This document shows positions 21,201 to 28,496 of a stretch of DNA of 64,000 nucleotides, piece after piece. Both the position numbers and the translations under genes were made by a program. Numbering within the stretch: the first letter of the stretch is position 1; each line of letters starts with the position of its first letter. This stretch comes from an uncultured Colwellia sp. (GTDB lineage Bacteria > Pseudomonadota > Gammaproteobacteria > Enterobacterales > Alteromonadaceae): positions 62,001 through 126,000 of the forward strand of contig CAJXQI010000007.1 in NCBI GenBank assembly GCA_913058395.1, in the 5' to 3' direction. The notes under the pieces were generated by a model. It saw nothing but the letters and a program-made list of their open reading frames with translations. It did no database searches and was not told the origin of the DNA.

Positions 21201-21987
21201 CGGCGGTTGCTTGATTACCGGCATTATCGGTTGCAGCGTAAGTTAAGGTATAGGCCTGTGCTACATCACCTACGGTACCTGAGGTAGTAACGCTTACTGC
21301 TCCATCAACTGTATCTATTGCAGTGGCACCTGCATCGACATATTCATTGCCTATCGGATGATTGATTGTTGTATCGCCAATTATGCTAATCACAGGTGCA
21401 GTCGTGTCTGCGACGACAATTGTTCGAATGGTCGACGTTGTATTACCAACAATATCTGTCGCGGTGTAAGTTAAGGTATAACTTCCGGCACTGCTTTCTA
21501 CTTGCCCAGAAGTTGTTACAACGACATTACCATCAACCAAATCATTGGCACTGGCACCGGCATCAGTATATTCAGTGCCTTGTTCATGATTAATGCTGGT
21601 GTCGCCATTAAGCGTAATAGTAGGTGCAGTAGTATCTGAAACGGTAACTGTTCTTGTTGTTGAGGCAGAATTTCCTGCTTTATCTGAGGCGGTGAAAGTT
21701 AGCGTATAAATACCTGCTTGTTGACCTATGGCACCTGACGTAGTTACTGCTGTTGCACCATCAACATTGTCAGTAGCACTTGCTCCAGCATCAACATAGG
21801 TAGTACCTTGCTCATGCTCGACACTTGCTAAGCCAGCTAGTGTTATAATTGGTGCTGTTGTATCTAAAGGAGCAGGAGTTGTGCTGTTTCCACCTTGCTC
21901 ACTACTGCCACTACCTCCTCCGCAAGCTTGTAAAGCCAAAGTTACAAGGATAAATATAGAGGGAACTTGCCTAAACTGAACAGCCAT
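18235..21987 (-). CDS. GH81 endo-beta-1,3-glucanase lipoprotein with Ig-like and accessory modules
   Basis: 1250 residues. A lipobox with Cys22 (LALQACGGGS) is followed by three DUF5011/HYR-like Ig domains (about 45-270, each starting DTTAPxI), an accessory module (about 275-445) related to those of the GH16 and GH3 neighbours, and a GH81 domain to the end. GH81 marks are THKWWGSVPF, NDHHFHYGYLIRAA (about residue 929) and NESTSEAANA (about 1007), whose two Glu are four apart as in known GH81 active sites. It should cleave internal beta-1,3 bonds of laminarin at the outer surface. It is transcribed alone from ~22.0 kb. Confidence 0.93.
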   Translation of the reverse strand: MAVQFRQVPSIFILVTLALQACGGGSGSSEQGGNSTTPAPLDTTAPIITLAGLASVEHEQGTTYVDAGASATDNVDGATAVTTSGAIGQQAGIYTLTFTASDKAGNSASTTRTVTVSDTTAPTITLNGDTSINHEQGTEYTDAGASANDLVDGNVVVTTSGQVESSAGSYTLTYTATDIVGNTTSTIRTIVVADTTAPVISIIGDTTINHPIGNEYVDAGATAIDTVDGAVSVTTSGTVGDVAQAYTLTYAATDNAGNQATAVRIINVGDSTASTQVNVFENGAVSTLWDRGINAFDSAIGWAECNNDGGAGCPSIAWQIVNDNERGNVLEVSHSASGDIAGLFISMSSVLNLSNHTDGKLVFDVKVVSGDSKITMKLDCIYPCTSGDQPLGSLGAAGWETVEISLASLANAGLNLSSVNTGIVIWATDTTSTIFQLDNIHFTGINDGGTSPGSYQITNYGAGSISDTINPESYRCVYDFGNWIYNAGIVEPAIASCDTTTGVPTGTPTKLHPQLTGPALTKPTPTHKWWGSVPFMGEMTIGDANTAAYITPDPMTARISERGVRVMGIPSGLTTTTDGFLYPIPDPFSEVFDGIAVGNSLHANLQGYLKDHSDGSVTVEWQNNDTAVMEATFVHGSPYIYFKVYDGEIVIRSLRDDGSEKGTFYNQDNSLGIWTSVAGNSNNFLITGEGTTTFDNITSNEITINNATKEFTLTYLPSLNGVPSDTLTSFFAAKARNVVASVAIDYSVDKATNTVTVSHAYKNSQGATVETIAGMHPLHWKNSTQTTSAYQIKSARGTIKFSETAQFSYQLPFVGILPTLPSIDGTFDQITLETMITEFIAQGADSWNTHTDAYWSGKNYSKVAELIAIAESIGMTTEAATLRNWLKTELSDWFTAETDSSLDINKYFVYDEEWSTLLALEESFMSHQQLNDHHFHYGYLIRAAAEICRMDASWCSDEQYGPMIELLIRDYAGGRDDTMFPYLRNFDPANGFSWASGKVNFARGNNNESTSEAANAYGAIILYGLSTDNNDLVERGMYLHASTTAAYWEYWNNIDDYNAVGETENNFPDGYDKITTSIIWGDGAVFSTWFSAAYAHILGIQGLPINPLTLHVGLHADYMEDYVTLGLSESSNGKPSGLVDDQWRDIWWSLWAMTNADLAIADYNSVSNYDAEAGESKAHTYHWLHTFSKLGHLKTGTGALTANHPAALAFEKNGVTSYVVYNFSNQTLQVTFSDGKVVAATANGFTVVSD

Positions 21988-22306
21988 TATGCTTCCTAAT
22001 TTTAATTATTGTTATGAATTAGGACTAGTTAAAGACTAAATATTGAACAGTTGCAATATGTAATAGGTAAGGCGGTACAAGAGGGCGATAAAGTGTGTAA
22101 AACACTATAAAAATACAAGGTGAATGTGGAGTAATTGTTACAAAATTGATAAAATTTCAGGTTAATAAGCAAACGAGATGGGGGGTAGTTTATGCAGGGA
22201 AAATACCGATGGTCTATTTAACCTATTTAACCTATTTAAGAGTCAATGCCATCCTTGGCATTTTTAGCTATTTCTTTAAGTACAATGTTAGCGTGCTAAA
22301 TTGCAG
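21988..22306. other. Upstream region of the GH81 gene
   Basis: 319 bases between the GH81 start and the chemoreceptor stop, both minus strand. It must hold the GH81 promoter. It contains a 9-bp tandem repeat (22214-22239) and a hairpin AATGCCA/TGGCATT (22245-22262) followed by Ts on the plus strand only. No operator could be assigned. Confidence 0.45.
22214..22239. repeat. Tandem repeat of CTATTTAAC, almost three copies
   Basis: Two full copies and an eight-base third copy, adjacent to a small hairpin, about 230 bases upstream of the GH81 start codon. The unit length of nine resembles the repeat before the sugar dehydrogenase. Confidence 0.85.
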
Positions 22307-23917
22307 TTAGACAATAAATTTAGAGGTCGCATCTTTAATTAAGTTTGCATTACCATCTAATTGGCTAGCCACTTCTCCAATTTCTTCAACAGCAATACTT
22401 GTTGCACTGAAGCTTTCATACATATTTTCAATATTTCCAACAACGGTTTCTGCAACGCTAGACTGCTGCTCAGTGGCTGCCGCAATTTGATTGTTCATTG
22501 AGCTAATATGACCAATTTGTTCTTTAATTTTCGTTAAAGAGTCATCAACTTCCCGTGAAATACTTTCGTTGCTATTAGCCTTATCTTTTGCGGTTTCCAT
22601 TGACGTTACCGACAAGTCTGCTGCCGAGATAAGTTTATCAAGTAACTCTCGAATTTCAGTGGTAGATAATGCTGTTCTTGATGCTAGGCTTCTTACTTCA
22701 TCTGCAACAACTGCAAAGCCTCTACCTTGCTCGCCAGCTCTAGCGGCTTCAATAGCTGCGTTAAGCGCTAATAAGTTTGTTTGCTCGGCAATGCCATTGA
22801 TAACATCAAGAATTTTATTCATGTTTTGTGAATCTTGTGCAAGCTGGTTAATAACACCTGACGCGTTCGATATTTCTTCTGTGAGCTCACCAGAAACAGC
22901 CAACGAGCGCATGACATTTTCCATGCCTTGGTTCACTTCTAATTCACCTGCTTCTGCAGCATTAGCAGCTTGAGAAGCCGATTTGGTAATATCGCTAACG
23001 CTATATTGCATTTCAACCATTGATTGTTTAGTCACTTCTGCGATATCAGACTGGCTTCTTACGTTATTGTCTACTTGCTGTACTTTATCGGCAAGTTGTT
23101 CGGCACTGTGTGTTAACGGGGCAACTACTGCAACTACTTCCTTGACAATAGCACGTAACATTTGTGTGAATATATTAAAGTGTTGTACTACGCTGCCGAG
23201 TTCATCTTTACTGACGACTTCAAGTTGGTTAGTTAAATCACCATCACCTTCAGCTAACTCTTTTAAAGACGTATCAATTGAGATCACTGACTTACTAATA
23301 GAGCGGGCAATTAAAATACTCAATAATGTCATTAACGTTAAAAGAAATATGCCTAATAGAATACTTAAATCTCTTGAATCATTCGAGTTTTCGACTGTCT
23401 GTTCAACTAAGTTATTAAACAAGGTTGCAGCGTGTTCTTTGTCTTTATTTAGCGCATTAGAAACTTCTTTAAACAAAGCTGACTTTCTTTCTATTGTCCC
23501 TTGGGCTGATTCAAAATCGACTTCTTCGTTGATAAAGTCTAATGAAATCTTTCCTGCAATAGTGTTGTATTGGTTAGCTTTGCTGGTCAGTTGTTGAATG
23601 TTTGAAAATGATGCATCTAACGAGGAAATTTTATTTAAATTAGTTAGTAATTCTTTATGTGCGTCGCTAGCATCAGTTAGCAAGTCTTCATCACCAAAAG
23701 AAACACTTTGAGTGTACAATTCGTCAATTCTTTGCCAAGCGGTAACATTTTCGCTCGTAAGGTTTACTAGCTTAATACTGGTATGTTGTATTGTTTTTAA
23801 TATTATTTGGTTTTTAGAAATAGCGGATATATTTAAAGCTAAATTGACTACGAAGCTCAATATGGCAACAGCTAATATGGCAATAATTTTGTGGAATATT
23901 TTAAGATTTTTAAACAT
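22307..23917 (-). CDS. Methyl-accepting chemotaxis protein
   Basis: 536 residues from ATG 23917, which has AGAGG upstream; the open frame reaches 24007 but the extra 30 residues look non-coding. Membrane helix 1 (residues ~10-33), a ~150-residue periplasmic four-helix sensor, helix 2 ([20 protein letters not shown]), HAMP, and the signalling hairpin [35 protein letters not shown]. It should signal ligand binding to CheA/CheW. It lies downstream of a binding protein and porin, which hints that it senses the same ligand. Confidence 0.92.
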   Translation of the reverse strand: MFKNLKIFHKIIAILAVAILSFVVNLALNISAISKNQIILKTIQHTSIKLVNLTSENVTAWQRIDELYTQSVSFGDEDLLTDASDAHKELLTNLNKISSLDASFSNIQQLTSKANQYNTIAGKISLDFINEEVDFESAQGTIERKSALFKEVSNALNKDKEHAATLFNNLVEQTVENSNDSRDLSILLGIFLLTLMTLLSILIARSISKSVISIDTSLKELAEGDGDLTNQLEVVSKDELGSVVQHFNIFTQMLRAIVKEVVAVVAPLTHSAEQLADKVQQVDNNVRSQSDIAEVTKQSMVEMQYSVSDITKSASQAANAAEAGELEVNQGMENVMRSLAVSGELTEEISNASGVINQLAQDSQNMNKILDVINGIAEQTNLLALNAAIEAARAGEQGRGFAVVADEVRSLASRTALSTTEIRELLDKLISAADLSVTSMETAKDKANSNESISREVDDSLTKIKEQIGHISSMNNQIAAATEQQSSVAETVVGNIENMYESFSATSIAVEEIGEVASQLDGNANLIKDATSKFIV

Positions 23918-23998
23918 TGTATGAACAACCTCTAACTGCACAAGCCAATATTTACTAAAACGTATAAATCCATTTGTTATTGTTTTAATAAAGTAAAT

Positions 23999-24024
23999 AG
24001 AGATCACTGACTACAGTGATCTCT
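23999..24024. terminator. Terminator after the binding-protein gene
   Basis: A perfect 11-bp stem AGAGATCACTG / CAGTGATCTCT with loop ACTA. On the minus strand it is followed by TATTTACTTTATT. It separates the porin/binding-protein transcript from the chemoreceptor gene. Confidence 0.75.
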
Positions 24025-24038
24025 TTCGTTAGTATAGA

Positions 24039-24455
24039 TTAAAACTTAGCGACTACTTTTACATCACCAGTTACAGCAGCACTATCAATAAAACCAATCG
24101 CAGACGCATCTGCTTTAACGGCATTAATCATATCGGCAGCACTATTAACTTCTTTAGGAGGAGTTCCTTTGCCTGTAAAAGCAAGTTTCGACCAATAAGA
24201 CTTAAATTGACTGTTTGATTTTTTCAATGCGCTTTGACGAAATACCTCTGTTTCAGGTGTGCCGTCTTTTAAGGTTAGCACCTTTATTTTCTTACCATTT
24301 GGAAAGGCTTTAATTTTTCCTAAGTAAATGCGCTTGATTAATTTAGCATTTATTTGATCTGTATTTGCACTGTTTACAATAACTGAAATTTCCGCAAAAC
24401 TTGAAAAGCTGGCAAAAAGAACCGAAGTAATCATTAATTTTTTTAACATATTCAT
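24039..24455 (-). CDS. Small PstS-like periplasmic substrate-binding protein
   Basis: 139 residues from ATG 24455 (AAGGAAA upstream; the frame extends to 24479). The signal peptide ends near SFAEIS. The body carries the phosphate-binding-like pattern ISVIVNSANT, LIKRIYLGKIKAFPNGKKI, FRQSALKKS, and GAIGFIDSAA-like ASAIGFIDSAAVTG. At one domain it is about half the size of PstS, as in the small PBP-like proteins often linked to porins and chemoreceptors. The ligand is unknown; phosphate or another anion is possible. Confidence 0.85.
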   Translation of the reverse strand: MNMLKKLMITSVLFASFSSFAEISVIVNSANTDQINAKLIKRIYLGKIKAFPNGKKIKVLTLKDGTPETEVFRQSALKKSNSQFKSYWSKLAFTGKGTPPKEVNSAADMINAVKADASAIGFIDSAAVTGDVKVVAKF

Positions 24456-24468
24456 TTTGCATATTTCC

Positions 24469-25644
24469 TTAGTAAACAAAGTCTACGCCGAAAGTGACTA
24501 AGTCAGCGCTTTTATTAGATAAGTCGTTGTTAATTCGTGTGTATTCGAATTTGTAAGAAACACCTTGGTCGGCATCATATCTAAGATGTATACCTTGAGC
24601 ATCGTATGAATTGTCCTTTAATAATCTATCTGTTGTACCTTTAACAAATGCATTTACATAAGGGTCAATGGAATTTGCTTGTTCGTAGTCGAAGCTATAA
24701 TCAAAATCTTGATGAACAAATGAAACTACCGCTTTATCGAAGCGGTAACCAACTGAAAAGTACATAACTTGTGTTTCTTCAATAAAAGAATCGTCAATAT
24801 CGTAAGCGGCATATTCGGCATTTATTAACCAATTATTGTGGTCGATAGTAATACCTGTGGTCCAGTATAATGTTGAATCTTCATCGGCATATAAGTCTTC
24901 CATATTGTAAACAGCTGTAGCACCTAGCGCTGATGGTGTGAATACCATGCCGTCAGTTACAGTATAGCCAGGAAGTGTTGCTTCTAGTCCTGCGTTTAAG
25001 CTTGCTTTAGTATCAAATGATGCCTCAGCAGATAAAATGCCTGCGAAAATAGAGAACCACTCGTACGTATACTCTGCAGATGCTTGAATGATATTGTCTA
25101 AGTCGAAATCGACATCATTAACTTGTCCTGAAAATGAACCGAAAGAGCCTTTTAGTGTTAAGTCTCCATCACCTACAAAAGTGCTGTGCATAACACGTAC
25201 ACCTTCGATGATATCGTATTCTTCCCCGAGGTATATAGATTTTGGTAAGCGGCTGTAATTATGGCTATAACCAATATCTTGCGTATCTGAATTTCTAAAG
25301 TACGGTAGGGCGAAACGACCAAAAGAAAGGGTTGTTTCTGGAGATAATTCGTAACTTAAATACGCCCAACGAGCTTCTAAGTTAAAATCGTCTTCGCCAC
25401 GAGCTTGTAAAACAATTGTTGCATTCCATGCATCGTTAAGGTTTGCTTTGGCTTGTAGTGCAAACAAAGATTCATTTTTAAAATCTACCTTGTCGTCATA
25501 ACCAAAATAACCTGGTGTGATATCGTCATTAACTAGTAATCCACCACGAATTGAACCGTAGCCACTAAAGTTAATATCTGTAGCGTAAACATTACTCGCT
25601 AAAATAGCGCTTAATAAGCCTGATGCTATGAGAGTTTTTTTCAT
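24469..25644 (-). CDS. Outer-membrane porin
   Basis: 391 residues. A signal peptide (MKKTLIASGLLSAILASNVYA) precedes alternating beta strands ending in an aromatic C-terminus (TFGVDFVY) as expected for Bam-inserted barrels. The internal pattern GRFALPYFRNSDTQDIGYSHNYSRLP is common to Alteromonadales porins. It is the first gene of an operon with the small binding protein. Its upstream region has three inverted repeats that are candidates for regulation. Confidence 0.88.
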   Translation of the reverse strand: MKKTLIASGLLSAILASNVYATDINFSGYGSIRGGLLVNDDITPGYFGYDDKVDFKNESLFALQAKANLNDAWNATIVLQARGEDDFNLEARWAYLSYELSPETTLSFGRFALPYFRNSDTQDIGYSHNYSRLPKSIYLGEEYDIIEGVRVMHSTFVGDGDLTLKGSFGSFSGQVNDVDFDLDNIIQASAEYTYEWFSIFAGILSAEASFDTKASLNAGLEATLPGYTVTDGMVFTPSALGATAVYNMEDLYADEDSTLYWTTGITIDHNNWLINAEYAAYDIDDSFIEETQVMYFSVGYRFDKAVVSFVHQDFDYSFDYEQANSIDPYVNAFVKGTTDRLLKDNSYDAQGIHLRYDADQGVSYKFEYTRINNDLSNKSADLVTFGVDFVY

Positions 25645-25741
25645 TTTTGACCTCGCGTCATGATTTATAAAATTGTTTTAATCAGGGAAATGCCCTGGTA
25701 AATTTGCATATTATTTTTATTATGATGCGGTTACTAATTAA

Positions 25742-25754
25742 GGGGGAGGCCCCC
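25742..25754. promoter_or_regulatory. GC-rich hairpin GGGGG-AGG-CCCCC
   Basis: A five-base perfect stem with a three-base loop in otherwise AT-rich DNA, about 100 bases upstream of the porin start. On the minus strand it would lie in the 5' leader or near the promoter. Function is unknown. Confidence 0.45.
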
Positions 25755-25822
25755 ACGTTTAGCTATTAACAAAGTATAGATATTTGAAATAAAGATATTC
25801 AAAACTAGTGGTCGTACCAATA

Positions 25823-25839
25823 GGCCGGATTTTTCGGCC
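25823..25839. promoter_or_regulatory. Inverted repeat GGCCG-N7-CGGCC
   Basis: A short GC-rich inverted repeat in AT-rich flanks, upstream of the porin gene. It is possible operator or transcript structure. Confidence 0.4.
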
Positions 25840-25847
25840 GCGAATTA

Positions 25848-25874
25848 TAATGTATTAATACTATCAATACATTA
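25848..25874. promoter_or_regulatory. Inverted repeat TAATGTATT-N9-AATACATTA
   Basis: A perfect 9-bp inverted repeat with a 9-base centre, the geometry of a dimeric repressor or activator site. It lies ~205 bases upstream of the porin start and ~405 upstream of the kinase start. Confidence 0.5.
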
Positions 25875-26178
25875 GTCGTCTTATAATTTTTTTGCACCTT
25901 TAAATAAGAAAAAGAAATAAGTACATATAATAGATGTTGAAATGAAGCAATGCTAAGCAAATATTAAAAGTTATACATTCAATGTTATTAATAGTATGAC
26001 TGAATTGTAAAATTTTATTGGTTACTTTGTTTTATGAAATTGATTTTAGTCAAATAAGGTGGGGTTTTAAACTGTTTACATTAAGCTTAGTGAACAAATA
26101 TTAAGGAACAATACATAAGCCATACTACTTACAATGATGCACCTTTATTGTTAAGTAGAGCGAATTGTTAAACATGAG

Positions 26179-26219
26179 TTGTCGCAGAATTGTCACGTCT
26201 TGTCGCATTTGTTGTTCGC
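26179..26219 (+). promoter_or_regulatory. Direct-repeat array (TTGTCGCA type), candidate LytTR binding sites
   Basis: TTGTCGCA at 26179, TTGTCACG at 26190 and TTGTCGCA at 26200, followed by a weaker TTGTTCGC at 26212. The 10-11 base spacing puts them on one face of the helix, as for direct repeats bound by LytTR-family regulators. They end 60 bases before the kinase start, so autoregulation is plausible. Confidence 0.45.
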
Positions 26220-26278
26220 TTGGTAGCATTTGTTATATCTTTGTAATTAGTCGATGTAAGTTAACTGTTTGACCTAAA

Positions 26279-27394
26279 ATGGATATTATGGAAAATAAAA
26301 ACACTGAAAGTACACTTGAACTGGGACCGCAAGCTTTTTCTAAGCAAAGTCATCAGTTTTGGACGTTACAGATAACAGGTTGGTTAGGTTATGCTGTCGT
26401 GGTTTTTATCGCGATAATTCGTCCGCAGATAGGTCAGGAAGACTTTAACCTTTCAGGGCAGTTGATAAATCTAGTTTTAGAAACGCTAAGCGGTTTCATA
26501 TTGTCTTATTTGCAATGGCAAATGATCCGAAAAATAGTTCATTTGCCATTGAAGAAAACACTAGTCTTAAGTTTTGTTTCTGCAGCAAGCTTAGGTTTAG
26601 TTTTTAATGTGATAAAACTGAGCTTTTACAAAGTTGTTGTTTACCAACAGCAATGGAATGAAGCATGGGATATGCTCGAGTTTGGTGGTTGGTTATTGTT
26701 TTCATTAACAACTATGTTTGTATGGACGTCAATTTATTTCATTATGCTATACAACACGAAATTGCAGCGTGAACACGAAATGTTATTACGAGCACAAACA
26801 GCGGCTAAAGATGCTCAGTTACAGATGCTACGTTATCAACTTAACCCTCATTTTATGTTCAATACCATGAACGCGATATCAACCCTTATTTACAAAAATG
26901 AAAATGACACTGCAAACGAAATGATCGACAAGCTGTGCGAATTTTTTCGTTACTCTCTTGATAAAAATGATAAAAGCAAAACAAGCTTGCAAAGAGAGCT
27001 TGAGTTAATTGAGCTATATTTATCTATAGAAAAGGTCAGATTCGCTAACCGTCTTAGTGTTGACGTTGATGTTTGCGAAACCGTATTAGACTGCCAAGTG
27101 CCAAGTATGTTGCTACAGCCACTGGTGGAAAATGCCATTAAATATGCCATAGAACTAAGAAAGTCTGGTGGGAAAATACGCATTATTGCTAAAAAAGTGG
27201 CTGAGCGTTTAATTATTAAAGTGGCCGATAATGGTCAAGAAACGCCTATTAAGGTGAGAGATGGTTTTGGCATTGGTATGAGTAATACTAAAGCAAGATT
27301 AAATGCCATGTTTAGCGGTGATTATCACGTTGATATCACTGATGCTATAGATGGTGGCACTACGGTTTCTATTTCAATTCCTTATGAGAAGTAA
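26279..27394 (+). CDS. LytS/AlgZ-type sensor histidine kinase
   Basis: 371 residues. Four hydrophobic segments lie in the first ~165 residues (for example GYAVVVFIAIIRPQIG and WLLFSLTTMFVWTSIYFIML). A His_kinase domain has the phospho-acceptor in NPHFMFNTMNAIS, and an ATPase domain has VENAIKYAIE and DNGQETPIKVRDGFGIGMSN. The second codon group also offers ATG 26288. No separate sensor domain is present, so the membrane part likely senses. It is followed after 8 bases by its LytTR regulator. Position directly before GH16 suggests that it controls the glucan locus. Confidence 0.9.
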   Translation: MDIMENKNTESTLELGPQAFSKQSHQFWTLQITGWLGYAVVVFIAIIRPQIGQEDFNLSGQLINLVLETLSGFILSYLQWQMIRKIVHLPLKKTLVLSFVSAASLGLVFNVIKLSFYKVVVYQQQWNEAWDMLEFGGWLLFSLTTMFVWTSIYFIMLYNTKLQREHEMLLRAQTAAKDAQLQMLRYQLNPHFMFNTMNAISTLIYKNENDTANEMIDKLCEFFRYSLDKNDKSKTSLQRELELIELYLSIEKVRFANRLSVDVDVCETVLDCQVPSMLLQPLVENAIKYAIELRKSGGKIRIIAKKVAERLIIKVADNGQETPIKVRDGFGIGMSNTKARLNAMFSGDYHVDITDAIDGGTTVSISIPYEK

Positions 27395-27402
27395 ATTGAT
27401 AA

Positions 27403-28233
27403 ATGATTAACAAACCTCTAACAGCTTTAATTGTTGATGATGAACCTCTAGCACTAGAAGGTTTACGTTTACGATTAGAAAAAATTCCTGAAATTGAAGT
27501 CATCGCTGAAGCGAGTGATGGTGACCAAGCCATTCAGTTATGTCAGTCTTTATCTCCCGATGTGTTGTTTTTAGATTTACGTCTGCCGGGCCTTAACGGC
27601 ATTGAAGTGGTGCAAGCATTGCAGTCAGACATTTTGCCAATGGTGGTTTTTGTTAGCGCCTACGGCGAATATGCTCTCGATGCCTTCGAACTGAATGCGA
27701 TTGATTATGTCATGAAACCCGCTAACTTAGGGCGCTTGCAGAAAACAGTAGAGCGTATTTTACAACGAGTAGAACCGATAGATTCAGGCAAAGAAAAGTT
27801 TAAGTTATTACGTGCACTTGGCGAAAGCTCTGGTATTGCCGTTTCGGAGCTTGAAGATTGGCTTGAATCTGATTTGCCATTGCCGAGCCCATTTATTCAA
27901 GAGTTAGTGATTAAAAATAATGATAACGATAAAGTGTTCTTGCCAATAAAAGATATTAGGTGGATTGATGCTGCAGGTGATTACATGTGTGTTCACACTC
28001 AAGATGAAACTTACATTGTACGCATCACCATGAAAAAACTTGAGAGCCAATTAGATCCTAAAATATTCTCTCGTATACATAAATCGACCTTGGTGAATGT
28101 TAATTGTATTAAAAGTATTAAATCGTTACGAAATAGCGAGAGTATTCTTGAGTTAGGTGATGACGTGCAATTAAAAGTAAGCCGTAATTTTAGTTCTGAT
28201 ATTCAAAAAATTGTCGAATCTAAACAAATTTAA
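27403..28233 (+). CDS. LytTR-family response regulator
   Basis: 276 residues. The receiver domain has the acidic pair VDDE and phospho-Asp in VLFLDLRLPG, with Lys in VMKPANLG. A linker is followed by a LytTR DNA-binding domain (about 170-270: IKDIRWIDAAGDYMCVHT, FSRIHKSTLVNVNCIKSI, LKVSRNF). It is coupled to the kinase gene 8 bases upstream. LytTR domains bind short direct repeats, and candidates lie before this operon and before GH16. Confidence 0.93.
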   Translation: MINKPLTALIVDDEPLALEGLRLRLEKIPEIEVIAEASDGDQAIQLCQSLSPDVLFLDLRLPGLNGIEVVQALQSDILPMVVFVSAYGEYALDAFELNAIDYVMKPANLGRLQKTVERILQRVEPIDSGKEKFKLLRALGESSGIAVSELEDWLESDLPLPSPFIQELVIKNNDNDKVFLPIKDIRWIDAAGDYMCVHTQDETYIVRITMKKLESQLDPKIFSRIHKSTLVNVNCIKSIKSLRNSESILELGDDVQLKVSRNFSSDIQKIVESKQI

Positions 28234-28496
28234 CCGCTTGTCGTATTTTTCACTCGCTTTACCTTACAGCTTAAATAAAAGCCATCCATACCGCAGTTAG
28301 CAACCACCATAGCGCATTTCGTTTGTAACTATTTGTAATTTAAACCAGTATGTTTTTAGGGGGTAGTCTGTCGTAATATTAACTATTTCGATATGGCTAC
28401 TGAACTATAGTGCTAAGCAAACTCGTATTAAATAATATTAAAATCAAACAGTTTTGCTACCACAACAAAAATAGTTGAGTAACTGGAAATCAAATT

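Larger units (their letters stand above)
25645..26278. other. Divergent control region between porin operon and LytS/LytTR operon
   Basis: 634 bases without a gene. It holds a GC-rich hairpin, a GGCCG/CGGCC hairpin, a 9-bp inverted repeat and, closer to the kinase gene, an array of TTGTC direct repeats, each listed separately. The remainder is very AT-rich. Confidence 0.6.

Noticed and set aside
22184-28366. GGGGGTAGT word upstream of both the GH81 and GH16 genes
   Set aside because: It occurs once at each site in opposite orientation relative to the genes and is too short to call a shared operator.
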